From NCBI GenBank assembly GCA_013399695.1, contig VXAU01006171.1:186001-250000 (forward strand): a stretch of 64,000 bases of DNA, given 5' to 3'. The stretch is from Formicarius rufipectus (lineage: Eukaryota; Chordata; Aves; Passeriformes; Formicariidae). A model generated the notes under the pieces. It did not search any database, was not told the origin of the DNA, and saw only the letters and a program-made list of their open reading frames with translations. This document shows positions 52,906-64,000 of the stretch, one piece after another. The position numbers and the translations under genes are program-made. Each line of letters opens with the position of its first letter. The first letter of the stretch is position 1.

Positions 52906-55897
52906 ATTCTTTTAAATGTCTACTAAATCATGGAGAATTTTTCAAGGCTGTTTTTCTGTAAAACCATCCATATCTGCTTTCAGTTTGGCCTGTGAGTAGG
53001 ACAGGCCACAAATCTGGGCTCAGTCACCAAACTGCCCAGTGTCTGGAGGTATGTGAATCCCATGCTGGTGGCTCTGTGCTAATTGGTTCTTAGGAGATAT
53101 TAAAGATTTGTGTTTTCCCAGTAGAAACAGCACCTCCAGTTTCCAGCAGCTGAGCAAGCAACAGCAGCAGCACTGGGAAACAGAACAGGAAATCAAACTG
53201 CAAACCCCAACTGCAGTTCCCCCCCTGAGCAAAGCCCTGGCAGCACAGCCAGCTCAGCACCCCCGTTCACTCTGCACAGCGCTGAGGAGTCTCCAGCTCA
53301 TCTTTGAATCCCCTCCCATCCCCTGCCCTTCCTCCTGCCCCCATGAGCTCCACAGCACCTGGCAGGGAACCAACAACCAGAATTTCCCCCTTGGTGCTTC
53401 TCCCAGGGCAGGTCCAAGCCAGGAGGGACCAGGAGACACTTCCCACTGGCCCATCGTGGGCCAATGCTGGTGAGCAAAGCCAATTGTACAAAGAAATACT
53501 GGAAAGACGTTCTTTTGTTTTGAAAGAAAACACTCAAGGCTTTAAAAAATAAATGAATGCTCCCTGCACTGATGCATTTGGGGCAATTTTTTTTTCACAT
53601 TTCTTATTTTCCAATTGGTCAAACTCTGAAATTTTCCTTATTCACTGTATAGAATATTTTTTTGAAGTTAAACTGCTATGAAAACATCAAACCCATTTAT
53701 TTTTAGTCAAAATTTCACTGAAAAGGAAGGTTGGGGCATTTTGCCAGGATGATAGTCCTTTTCTTTTTAGCTCACTTATACGATTTTCAATTTTTCTATC
53801 TAAAAATATAACTTTAAACATTTTTTTTAAACAAAACAGTCATACTTTAAGAAAGAAACATAACTCATGTGTTCAATGAGTTATTTTTATAGACGTTCAT
53901 GAATGGTGCCTGATCAGGGGGGTTGATCAATAACCTACTGAACACCACAGGAAACTCCCAGTGACTGCAGTGGTTACACTGGGACCAAGGCACCCAAATA
54001 CTCTCAATACAGTAGTTTATTTAATTTGATTTTCTAATAATACCTGTTATGAACACACAAACCCAAGGAGTGAACTAGGAGAGGGAGGTGCAACTGATAA
54101 CAGGAACAGATGGAGTTCCACATAAATAATGAAAATGTTTAAAAGAAAATACATTTTCCAAACCATAAAAATATTTAAAATCCCCATAGCTGGAGAAAAC
54201 ATAGGAATGAAGATATTTGCACATTTCCTGGCTGGAGATGTTAACAAATGAATTCATGGGCTTTAACATCCTACACAGTGAAGGCTCAAGGCGGAAAGTG
54301 GCACATCTGGGCAGGACAGGGGACTCTGCCCCTTATTTTGCCTCTTAAGAACATATTCAAGACTACAGCTCTAGATGAAAACTATGTTTCAGCAGAAACA
54401 TGGGGGTTAAGTGGGCAATACTTCTTTTCAATAAATGTAATTCCTTCCCAGGGAAAAGTCTGGCTGTCCTTTGGTGGGAGGGGGAAATATTCTCAGAAGT
54501 CTGAAACCAGCAAAAAGATGCAGCACAGGAGGATGAGAGCAGGAGGGGACACCTGGGGTGGGACATCCCTAGGCTGGGGTTCCCACAGGACTCTGCCTCT
54601 CCCTCTGCACTGAACTGCAGCATCACAACTTGGGGAGTTTTCTCATGGTTCAAGTTTCGAGAGGAAATTTTTATATTTTTAGTGTTCTGGGAGAGAAACT
54701 AATTCCAACTCATTTGACCAAGACAGTGATTAGTGAAGTGCAGCAGCAACACACATTCCCCTGCCCTGTCCCAGCTGAACCCAGATTCTCTTTTCCTTCC
54801 TTCCCTTCCTGAGGTTTGCCTTGGCAGAGGACTTTGGCTGTCACCGGGTAACACCCCAATGCAGGAATTCCATTTATTTCCTCCTGCTCTGAGGGCTCTG
54901 CTCAACACAGCTGGGGGAGCTTGATGTGGTCCTTGATTTCCAGAGCCATTCTCCTCCCTGCCCCATGTCAGAGTCCCAGTTCAGACAGCTCAGCTTCCAA
55001 AGACACCTTTAGTTTTCCCAGAATACGCTCTGTATACCTGCATGATGAGACATCAGAGCAAACCACTCCTGGGGCGAGCAACGGGAGGAAAAGTGCTGTG
55101 TCAATGACTGGCTGCCTGTTCCCACCTGGCTCTGGCAGCAGAGCTGCTCCAGGCAGATCCTGCAGCAGCAGCTCCCTCACAAGAAGTGGCAGGGGCTCCA
55201 GCAGCCGAGGGATGAGTGGATCACGGGCAGGGAAAGGGCATTTCTCCACATCCAGAGCTGTTTTGCACAAAAACTGCCGCCGTGCCCAAACCCCCCCAAC
55301 GTGCTGCAGAGTTGTGCAGCTGTCTCCTTCCTCAGCCCCTTCCAGATTCAAATGCAAATCAAATTTGATGGCCTCAGTCTGTAATTTCGTGCTGCGCAAT
55401 ACCCTGCTATGCACATTAGGGAAACTGGAAGTGTATTTTCCATCTATTTTCCTTTTAAATCGCTGGCAAGATTTGCATTAGGGACAGATAAAACCGCTAA
55501 ATGGGAATCTTCAAGGACTGTGAGATTTGTGCAAAGAAACTTTGATAACCAAATGATAAGTCAGGTTAGCAGAGCTATCAACGAGTTTGGTCCTTGTCCC
55601 TCCATCCATCCTGGAACCTGTCCCTGCCAGGCTGAGCTGGACACAGGCTGAGGGCTTTGGTGCCCAAGGATGCTGCTGGTCTTACAGAGGAGGGAAAGGA
55701 GGAGCAGTTACTCACAGCTACCAAACACCTCCTGAAGCGCTGCCGCCAACCGGCACAGCTCAAAAATTCGGGGAGGAAACAAAGAATTAAAAGAAACATG
55801 AGCCTTCAAGACCCTGTAAGTAAGTAGATGAGGGCCCCGCCCCATGGCATCTGCGAGAGTTCCCCCCCATGCAGCCGCCCAGAGGCGCCGTACTCAC

Positions 55898-56144
55898 TGT
55901 TGGGGTCCACGTGCTCGCACAGCTCGGTCTTGGCCTCGCCGTTGGGGCGGTCGCTGGGCTTGTGCGAGAGGCGCGAGGACATGGTGGCCGCCGTCACCAC
56001 CGCCTTGAAGCTGCGCTTGCGCTTCTGCACGTTGAGCTCGGGGTGGAAGATGATGATGTACACCTTCGGCATGTACAGCAGCCCCAGCGCCACCGAGGCG
56101 CTTAAGTTCATGGATATGGTGAGTGTGGTGGTTTGTATGTAGAG
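55898..56144 (-). CDS. GRM7: GRM7 penultimate constitutive coding exon (end of 7TM domain and proximal C-tail)
   Basis: This exon encodes part of metabotropic glutamate receptor 7, a presynaptic class C GPCR that couples to Gi/o and lowers transmitter release. The reverse strand gives 82 codons plus one base, in phase 0 from the acceptor (CCCCCAG before CTC at 56144) to the donor GTGAGT at 55897-55892. It begins LYIQTTTLTISMNLSASV, which is TM7, followed by MPKVYIIIFHPE at the membrane exit. Exon residues 41-44 are the basic run KRKR and residue 45 is a Ser. By mammalian numbering, which I recall, the exon starts at residue 818, so this Ser is the known PKC site Ser862 inside the calmodulin and G-beta-gamma binding segment. 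The exon ends CEHVDPN plus a single A that completes a codon in either downstream exon. The sequence fits GRM7 better than GRM4 or GRM8. Mammals, as I recall, have Met-Leu where this has Leu-Leu before YMPK, and Asn where this has His. Confidence 0.97.
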
Positions 56145-58462
56145 CTGGGGGACACAACACATGAGAGACTATTACACGTTAGAGGACTGGCAAGGAGGCC
56201 GCAGCATTTCAAACATCAAAGACCCGGCTCGAAGCAATTCTCAATGAGGTGGCGACCAGAGATGCGTGAGCTGAGAGCTTTGTCCTGCGACCGCCGGGAG
56301 GTCCGACGCAGACCACCCGCCTGGTCCATCCACAGCCCCTCTGGGGCTCAGTCCTAGACACTTCCATTGTCCTTACCCACACAATTCCCACTGCACGTTA
56401 CAGTACAGCTTCTATTTATTTAAAGAGTGAAACCAGAAGTGGACTGAAATAATTCTGATGTAAATTAAAACCTAGGTCAGCTGTAAGTTACAGAAGAGGA
56501 ACTAAAATAACATAGGTTAGTAAAACTTTCCTGCTTTTAAAACAATCAAGGAAGGTGAGATTTGCTCTACTTTCTCTACAGTTCTTTGAAATAACTCTGC
56601 AGAGAGTACACAACAATTTCTGTGCTTGTGACATTCAGCTGTGCTCATTATTAGGAAAAAATGGTGTATTTTCAAGTCAGAGAACAGGCACTGCCATGAG
56701 ATGAGTTTTCAAAGAAACCACAGGGGTTTCAAAAATGTACTCTGTACATACACAGGTGTAAAAAAACCTTTTTTACCCCTTTTTTTTTTTTTTTAAAGGA
56801 TCTTTCCAGAGGACACACATAATAGATAAACTAGAACAATCCTCATGACTTGAGGGGATTCAGCACAATTAAAAGGCAGAGACAGCACAATACAGGTGTG
56901 AGGGAGCTGAAGAGGCAGCAGTGTCTCTGTGGATCCTTTTCAGAAATTAAGTATACAGGAAATCCACAGAGATGGGAAAACCATCACACACTCAGGGTGG
57001 TTTCTTCAGAACACTGTTTTCCCTTCCCCCCCATTCACTGCTAATCCTTCTGAATTTCTGATGGGAAAACTCCCCAAATAAATATAATGGTAGTGCAAAA
57101 CACCGACTGCCCAGGTGTTTCCAGGTTCTCATATTTAGAAACACCCAAGTGTCTCCAGACTTGCCAGTTGCATCTACAGCACAGTTGCTACTGCAGCAAT
57201 CAGGGCCTCCACTGGAAGCAATAAAATGCCTTCCAGAAACACAGGAATGTGCCATGCATGGATGTGCCTCTGTACAGACAGAGACAAGCAGAGACTAAAG
57301 AGCTTTCTTGAGGGTTTTTGCTCATTATCAGATGGAAACGACACTGATGTTGCCAGAAAAGCTGCCAAAGTCAGGACACTGCGACCCAGCCCACCTTGGC
57401 AGGGGAAAAGACACGCTGGGCCACAGTCCAACTCTTGATGCTGAGCACAAGGAATCCCCTGGTTAGAGCCCTGCCCAAGGAGAAGCCTTGCCCCCAGAAC
57501 CACTGCTGGCAGGGCACCCCATCCTCTGCTGTCCTCAAGCCATCTCTGATGGAGGTTTTGGAGCCTCCACACCGAACTCTTGCAAACATCCCCCAAATGT
57601 CCAGCCTGCACTGGGCGAGGCTGCTGCAGGTGGCACATGGACGTGGCACACGGAGGTGGCACATGGAGGTGGCCCCCACACCTCCCTCACCTGCCTGCAT
57701 TTCCACAGAGGGGGTTCAACTCCAGTGCTGAGCACCCCACCGGCCAGGCTACAGCCAGTGGCTCCAGGGAGGAGCTGTCCTTGCTTGGCCATCACTCATC
57801 TGGGGATGGTTTGACCCAACATTTTCCCCCTAATCCTGGGCTGCTGAAAAAGCTGCCACCAGGAGAGCCCCAGGGAGGGTTTTATCCAGCACGCATGGGT
57901 AATAATTTTTATTTGCTCTTGCTGTAAGGGGTCAAAGTTGAAACGATTATTTAAACAAAGAGACCTTTTTCAGCACCCCCCAGCCAAGTTCCCACCTTGG
58001 AATTGCTGATGGGAGATAAAAGGAAAGGGAGAAAGGAGCGTTTGTAGAACAAGGCAGGCTGAGTGACACACAATGCTGCCCATGACAAACGGGAGCTGTG
58101 CAAAGATAAGGGCACTAATAGATATGCTTATTATGCAGAGTCTCAGTTTTATGTGTTTTATCTCTGCTTTGTGGTTTTACCAGCCAGACATAAAAATGCA
58201 GTTTACGTGAAACTATTTCATTTCTTATTTCACTTCTTCTGATAAACTCTGGGAAAGCGTTTTAGATGAATGCAACCATGGGTGCCTCAAAGTACAAAGG
58301 ATCAGATTTACCCGACAATGGGACACTAATAACTCCTGCGTGCCTTTTACAGCTGCTGAACCTGGCAGCTTCCAGACCTGAGATTAAATTAAGAAATTAA
58401 GATGCAGATTTAGTGGGAGATGCTTGATTTTGATGTGAATGAGAACTGGGATTGAGTTTATC

Positions 58463-58835
58463 CAAACTGGAGAAGAGAAGGCTTTGTGGTGACCTAATTG
58501 GACCCTCCAGTGCCTGAAGAAAGTGCTCACAAGAAAAATGGAGAGAGACTATTTACAAGGGCCTGGAGGGCCAGGACAAGGGGAATGGCTTCAAACTCCC
58601 AGAGGGCAGGGAAAGATGGGATATTGGGAAGGAATCCTTCCCTGGGAGGGAGGGCAGGCCCTGGCACAGGTGCCCAGAGCAGCTGTGGCTGCCCCAGCCC
58701 TGGGAGTGTCCCAGGCCAGGTTGGATGGGGCTTGGAGCACCCCGGGCTGGTGGGAGGTGTCCCTGCCCATGGCAGGGGTGGGATGGGATGGGTTTCAAGG
58801 TCCTTTCCTACCCAAACTTTCCATGATTCTAAATG
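58463..58835 (+). mobile_element. CR1 LINE 3' fragment in a GRM7 intron (antisense to GRM7)
   Basis: This is about 370 bp. It starts in AACTGGAGAAGAGAAGGCTT, the region of the CR1 ORF2 C-terminus, and runs through GGCCAGGTTGGATGGGGCTT to CCCAAACTTTCCATGATTCT. Confidence 0.93.
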
Positions 58836-60121
58836 TTACCAGTGCAAATCAAGGTTTTCTAAAACACCATGTGATGGTGGTCTGTGCAAGTTCACTGCCA
58901 TGGAGGGTTTGAAGTCACATTGCCTATGACAGAAGGACAAAGTCATTCTGGAGGGTCACCCTCTCTCACATCTCCTCTCTCAAGCAGATTCCAAATTTTG
59001 ACAAATTTTGCCTTCACACACTGTTACAAATGCATGGACTTTGAAGCAGGCACTGGAGAAAACCCAACCCTGAGGACATTATTCACATGCAAAAGCACCC
59101 AGATTTTATCACTTCTTTTACATAAGTGATTTTCATTTGAATTTTAGATTTCTGTGTTTTCCAGATTCTTGCTTTATTCATGCAAATGACAAAAATTACC
59201 TTCAAAACCTTGAGAGAAAATTAGACTGGTCTGGAATACACACATCTAATAACCAGCAATTCTTACAGGGCAAATTATATCAATGGATGATTATGCAAGA
59301 ATGTGGTTTCTCTGGGAAGAAAAGCACTGCAGGATCAGCCTCTGACTCTTTGCTAACCCAGTGGAGAGACTTCAGCTGCTGGGCCATGAGAACTGAACTT
59401 GGAGTTTATGTAATAACTGAACTGATGGCTGCAGATTTAGAAAAGTCCCTTTAGGAGTCAGAAATCCTTTTTGTAGGCTAATGCTTTGCCTTCAGACTAA
59501 TCAGGAGCAACTGCTTCTTTTTTCCAATTCAGCTTTCTAATTATGCACTGAATTGTGTTATTTTGCAATATGGAAATAAAGTGGTAACTTGAGATATTTT
59601 TGGACTCGTGTTATTACAAGCCAATTTATCTCACTTTTATATGGGAATTAAAACAAATGTTCTTACAGATGAAGTAGACAGTTTATAAATCTCCCAGAAG
59701 GCTCTTCCAGGTCAGCTGAAGATTCCATTTCATTCTCTACATTATGTTGTGCAAACATAAGAATGAGAAACACTTTTTAATAAAAATGAAAATTAGCTTC
59801 CACTGTGTTATATGTTTTTAAAAACATGGGAAGGGACAAGACCTGAATGTCAATGTGTTCTCAGCCCTTTTGGTGTCTGATGCCACTGCACAGCTACGTG
59901 GGAGTGAAGGTCCTGCAGCAGGACCCTCCTCTGGGCAGCACCACACCCTCACTGAAATACCCCAAACCAGACACTGGTCCCATCTCCTCGGACAACAACT
60001 TCAGCCACACAGCCAAGTCCTTCCACAAGGCTTGCACACTTCTGTTGTCTGAGAAATACAGTATCTCCCATGTGAAGCAGTTCTGCCAGCTCTGCTTCCT
60101 GACCTGGCTCAGCAGTCAGGG

Positions 60122-60182
60122 GAGGGAAGAAGAAGATCCTCAAGGTCTCTTCCAACCCAAACTCTTTTATCATTCTATGATC
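60122..60182 (+). mobile_element. CR1 LINE terminal fragment (about 60 bp)
   Basis: Only the extreme 3' end remains: CTCAAGGTCTCTTCCAACCC then CATTCTATGATCTG. It lies between two larger CR1 copies of opposite orientation. Confidence 0.75.
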
Positions 60183-60727
60183 TGACTTGACACTCACAGT
60201 AACATATTTACAGACCTTTGCCTTTCTGTGCCCCTGTGCTCCTGAGGGCACTTTGCCCAGCATGTGGAACCACCCTGCTGTGCAGAGCTGGTGCCAGTGC
60301 TGCTCCAGAAACACAACCCCGCAGCAAGTGCCACAGGCAGGGATGGACATCATGGTGCTCACGGGGTGCCACAAACACCAGTGGATGGGACCCAGGGGAT
60401 GTGTGCCAAACAAATCCCAGGGGTCATGCTGACTGCAGTTATTCCACTGTGATGTGGCAAGGCAGGCACAGAGCCCTTGTGGAATGGCAGTGGGGATGTC
60501 AGGGAATCAGTCACACCACTTAATTATAAATTCTGTGCTTGGCAACTGCAGGAAAGGTGACACTGAAGGAAATTATGGGATTTTAGTGTCAGAAAATTTC
60601 CCTTTAATGGTTGATTGGTTGTTGTACAGGTTGGCAGTGCTCGGGTGGCCCATCAAACCTGCAGTGCTTGTGGACATTCCCTGTCCAAGCTGCTCCTGGC
60701 CATGCTCAGGGAATGGGCTGCACAGCA

Positions 60728-60928
60728 CAGAATCATAGAACAGTTTGGGTTGGAAGGGCCCTTCAAGACCATCCCATTTCACCCTCTCTGACACACACAG
60801 GGATACTTTCCACTGACCCAGGGTGCGCCAAGCCCCGTCCAACCTGGCCTTGGACACTCCCAGGGCTGGGGCAGCCACAGCTCCTCTGGGCACCTGTGCC
60901 AGGGCCTGCCCACCCTCCCAGTATCTAA
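60728..60928 (-). mobile_element. CR1 LINE 3' fragment in a GRM7 intron (sense to GRM7)
   Basis: The plus strand opens with AATCATAGAACAGTTTGGGT, the reverse of the CR1 terminus. It continues through AAGCCCCGTCCAACCTGGCC to CACCTGTGCCAGGGCCTGCC. It is well preserved. Confidence 0.93.
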
Positions 60929-61180
60929 TTTATACCAACGAGAATACATCTAAGAGAAGCATCTAAAAGAGCAACATGACGAGGGCAACATCAAAGTGAA
61001 ATCAGGGAGCTGGATGCTCCTGGAGACGTGACCATTGCAGCTCCAAACCCACCTCACCTCAGGACCAATACCAGGTTCCTGTGAACAGCATTTCTAACCA
61101 GAAACAATCATGGTTTCCTTATTGATTCAGCTGTGAAAGCTCCATGCTCATGTCCAGCGCTCTGCATGTCTGTGTGCCCA

Positions 61181-61893
61181 GGGACGCTGTCACCTGCACA
61201 GGGACAGCGTCGCCTGCACAGGGACAGTGTCACCTGCACAGGGACAGCGTCGCCTGCACAGGGACAGTGTCACCTGCACAGGGACAGCGTCGCCTGCACA
61301 GGGACAGTGTCACCTGCACAGGGACAGCGTCGCCTGCACAGGGACAGTGTCACCTGCACAGGGACAGCGTCGCCTGCACAGGGACAGTGTCACCTGCACA
61401 GGGACAGCGTCGCCTGCACAGGGACAGTGTCACCTGCACAGGGACAGCGTCGCCTGCACAGGGACAGTGTCACCTGCACAGGGACAGCGTCGCCTGCACA
61501 GGGACAGTGTCACCTGCACAGGGACAGCGTCGCCTGCACAGGGACAGTGTCACCTGCACAGGGACAGCGTCGCCTGCACAGGGACAGTGTCACCTGCACA
61601 GGGACAGCGTCGCCTGCACAGGGACAGTGTCACCTGCACAGGGACAGCGTCGCCTGCACAGGGACAGTGTCACCTGCACAGGGACAGCGTCGCCTGCACA
61701 GGGACAGTGTCACCTGCACAGGGACAGCGTCGCCTGCACAGGGACAGTGTCACCTGCACAGGGACAGCGTCGCCTGCACAGGGACAGTGTCACCTGCACA
61801 GGGACAGCGTCGCCTGCACAGGGACAGTGTCACCTGCACAGGGACAGCGTCGCCTGCACAGGGACAGTGTCACCTGCACAGGGACAGTGTCAC
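61181..61893. repeat. 20-bp minisatellite B, organised as a strict 40-bp dimer
   Basis: About 35 complete monomers are present plus a partial one. Two monomer types alternate: GGGACAGTGTCACCTGCACA and GGGACAGCGTCGCCTGCACA. They differ only at two positions, TGTCA against CGTCG. Alternation is perfect from 61201 to 61880 apart from the last partial copy, which repeats the TGTCA type; the first monomer (61181) is degenerate. Three monomers make 60 bp, so all plus-strand frames stay open and give fake proteins up to 343 residues long. Confidence 0.98.
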
Positions 61894-64000
61894 ACCCTGG
61901 CATGGGGCAGGTAATGTCTGTGAGCAATTATGTCTCAGCATGTTCCTCACAGCAGGACGCTCAGAACACCAAAGGGAGAATTGGGGTCATATTCCTGAAG
62001 ATTCCCACCCAAAGTGCAGGCAACCAGCACAGAGAAAACAGGTCTGAAAGGACTGATTTCCAGTTCCCTCTGCCTGTTCCCTCTGATGTCACCCTGTCAA
62101 AGCCAAGGAGCTTTCATGTCCTAAGAGCACCCAACACATGGGGGTTTTCAGCTGGCAGTTCACAGGCAAATGTGGGCAGTAAAGATGAAGGAAACGGATG
62201 CATTTTAAATATATGGACTATTCAAGCTAAATATTTCATACAGCTTGTTCCCTTATAATAGAAACTTCCTTATGCAAGAAATTTGCATACATCAGATATA
62301 AATATTTATGGCTTATATCCATAATTTGTATAATAATTCAAAATAGCAAATGTTAAAGCACTTGATCTGAAGGTTATGATACAGATACAGAAGGAGGAGG
62401 AATTTTGTCTCTCCTGCCTGTGAGAGAAATTCTAACAGCTTATCTAGAAGGAAATGAAATTAGCCAGATAATTGGACAGAACAGCAATGGAAAAGCAAGT
62501 TGCTGCTTTCAAAGGGCATCCCATGGCTAAAGGAGAAACTGAAGGAGTAGCAAAGGCAGTCCCACACGTCAAATGGTTTCTACAGCCAACACTCAGCAGA
62601 GATTCCCCATCTGCTGCAAAAAGAGCTGCCTTTGCTTTCTGCAGCAGGTACAGAGACAACAAAGATGCTCAGGAACTGCTTGGAATCACTTGGTTGTTGC
62701 TCAGCCAAGACATGAACAGTGCTGGTCCTGGCTTAGGTCAGCAAAGGATGAAGGGTGTTTGGAGTTGGTGCCTCCCTGGGACTGACTCCTGAATTTCACT
62801 GTCCTTGAAGCAGAAATCTGGCACGACGTGCAGGAAAAGAGTCTTACAAGGACAGGAGCATTTGAAGTGAGGTCTGTGCATCTCCACCACAAAAATAGGA
62901 GGAAGTTTTGTCTCCTGTTGGTTCACCTTGCCCTGTTCTGTGCTCCTGGACACCTGGCACTGCTCTGCAACCCGCTGCCCCTGCCGTGGGACATCGTGTG
63001 TCCTGCTGTGCATCCAAGGGGGGCGGTGGCCAGGCTGTGAGCCCTGCCCAGGTCACAGGGAGGATGAGCCCTCCCTGTCCTGCCCCTGCTAACACGGTAG
63101 TGACAATGGAGACAGCAAACAGCAGCAGGTACCTCTCCTTACTTTTCTTCCATGCTAATTATGTGGCTGTAGATGATGGCCATCAGAATTTGAAGAGGGT
63201 GAAGTTCCCCCCAGGACCTCAGCTGTGGGTTGACACCCAGGGCAGTTCTGCCCACAACAGGAGTGTCCTGAGACCCACCAAAACACTTCTCACGGGTCAC
63301 TAGAGGGTCCTAGGTGAGAAGAAATTTCAGTCACAGAGGGTCTTGGCTGTATCTCAGGCAGGGACAGGAGGGAATAGCTCCAGAAATCCCATTATCAGTC
63401 CTCAGAACTGTCTAATATCTCTTGCTTGACATTCCTGTTTGTTATAATAGCTCTAAAACAAGTTACCCATCACCAAAAGAGACAAACACAAAGTGTACCA
63501 GAAGTAATGTACATCCCCAAATTCTGTTATTAAAATAATGCCTTTTCCCTCTCCCATGGGCTGAGCACTTGATTTTTTTTTGAGCTAGAAATAATTCTTC
63601 ATCTGCCATTTTTTCTAAAACAAAAAAAAAAAAAAAGGAAAAATAAAAGAAGAAAAGGAAAAATGAGAAAGCCTTCATTTCACTGCTCCCCCTCACCACT
63701 GCACTGCTGTGACACACAATCTTGGCATTTGGGGGCATTCACAGCCAGACTTCGGCTGCTGTTGTAAATCATATTTCTCCACACTTATTGCATTTTATTC
63801 ATTTTATACATGACCAGAGATTAGAGTTCAAATGAAATAGATTTTGCTACCCTTCTTACATTCCAAACGTCACCAGTCTCAAAATCTTTAATTTTACTCA
63901 CTTCAACTATTGAATAATTCAATGTCAAAGGAGAAAAAAACCCCAACCCTGCAATACTCAATTTGAGCTGGTGAGAAACCCAAAGTGAGAGGCCAGGGCA

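Larger units (their letters stand above)
50895..55897 (-). other. GRM7: GRM7 intron upstream of the b exon
   Basis: This intron is 5,003 nt, from donor GTGAGT at 55897 to the TTAG acceptor at 50895. It contains two CR1 fragments in opposite orientation, 0.9 kb apart. The part at 53570-53900 is strongly AT-rich with long T and A runs. 54000-55890 looks unique and I see no further exon in it. Confidence 0.85.
56145..64000 (-). other. GRM7: GRM7 intron upstream of the penultimate exon (partial)
   Basis: The intron continues beyond the window edge. The preceding GRM7 exon, which should encode most of the 7TM domain, is not found here. The intron holds three CR1 fragments and the 20/40-bp minisatellite. 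56145-56390 is GC-rich with several CpGs but no gene. Homopolymer runs sit at 56780-56794 (T) and 63623-63636 (A). The stretches 56400-58460, 58836-60120, 60929-61180 and 61894-64000 show nothing I recognise. Confidence 0.8.

Noticed and set aside
55806..56162. Whole 118-residue minus-strand frame as one coding unit
   Set aside because: Only 55898-56144 is exon. The first six residues (MCCVPQ) lie upstream of the acceptor and the end (EYGASGRLHG...) lies beyond the GTGAGT donor.
59137..59454. 105-residue open frame, plus strand
   Set aside because: Intronic and antisense to GRM7, no recognised domain; likely chance.
40291..61893. CRISPR-like regular repeats at 40291-41096 and 61181-61893
   Set aside because: The 20-bp units are head to tail without spacers, in a vertebrate genome; they are minisatellites.
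61133..62258. Open frames of 256-343 residues on the plus strand
   Set aside because: They are produced by the 20-bp repeat, whose 60-bp triple keeps every plus frame open. No domain or splice structure.

Overview
This is vertebrate nuclear DNA, almost certainly from a bird. Two observations support that: at least eighteen 3'-terminal fragments of CR1-type LINEs, the dominant avian retroposon, and exon-intron gene structure with recognisable splice sites and very little coding sequence. A passerine is plausible from the style of the repeats, but nothing in the window fixes the species. There are no operons, CRISPR arrays or bacterial features.

The only gene I can support is the 3' end of GRM7 (metabotropic glutamate receptor 7), on the minus strand. 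Three coding exons are present. 55898-56144 encodes the end of the seven-transmembrane region and the proximal cytoplasmic tail. 50802-50894 is the alternative exon that gives the isoform b tail. 34084-34133 is the coding part of the last exon, giving the isoform a tail ending in the PDZ ligand LVI. Neither tail exon appears in a simple open-reading-frame scan; both were found by reading splice sites on the reverse strand. The predicted 3' UTR runs from 34083 down to about 32840 and ends at two AATAAA signals. The large exon for the rest of the transmembrane domain, and everything 5' of it, lies beyond 64000.

Layout: 1 to about 32830 is intergenic DNA downstream of GRM7, with CR1 fragments, one probable solo LTR (3431-3970), several short minisatellites and AT-rich blocks that may be conserved non-coding elements. 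32840-34133 is the last exon. 34134-55897 is the intron system around the alternative b exon; it holds CR1 copies in both orientations and a 20-bp minisatellite with an assembly gap of 335 N. 56145-64000 is part of the preceding intron and holds more CR1 and a very regular 20/40-bp minisatellite (61181-61893).

How the parts work together: the exon at 55898-56144 ends in phase 1 and can join either acceptor. Joining 34133 gives a predicted 915-residue receptor (isoform a). Joining 50894 gives a predicted 922-residue receptor (isoform b). These lengths assume the unseen upstream part matches mammalian GRM7. I found no novel multi-gene system. The most interesting material is the isoform choice inside a repeat-rich intron and the two 20-bp minisatellites, which share a core motif.
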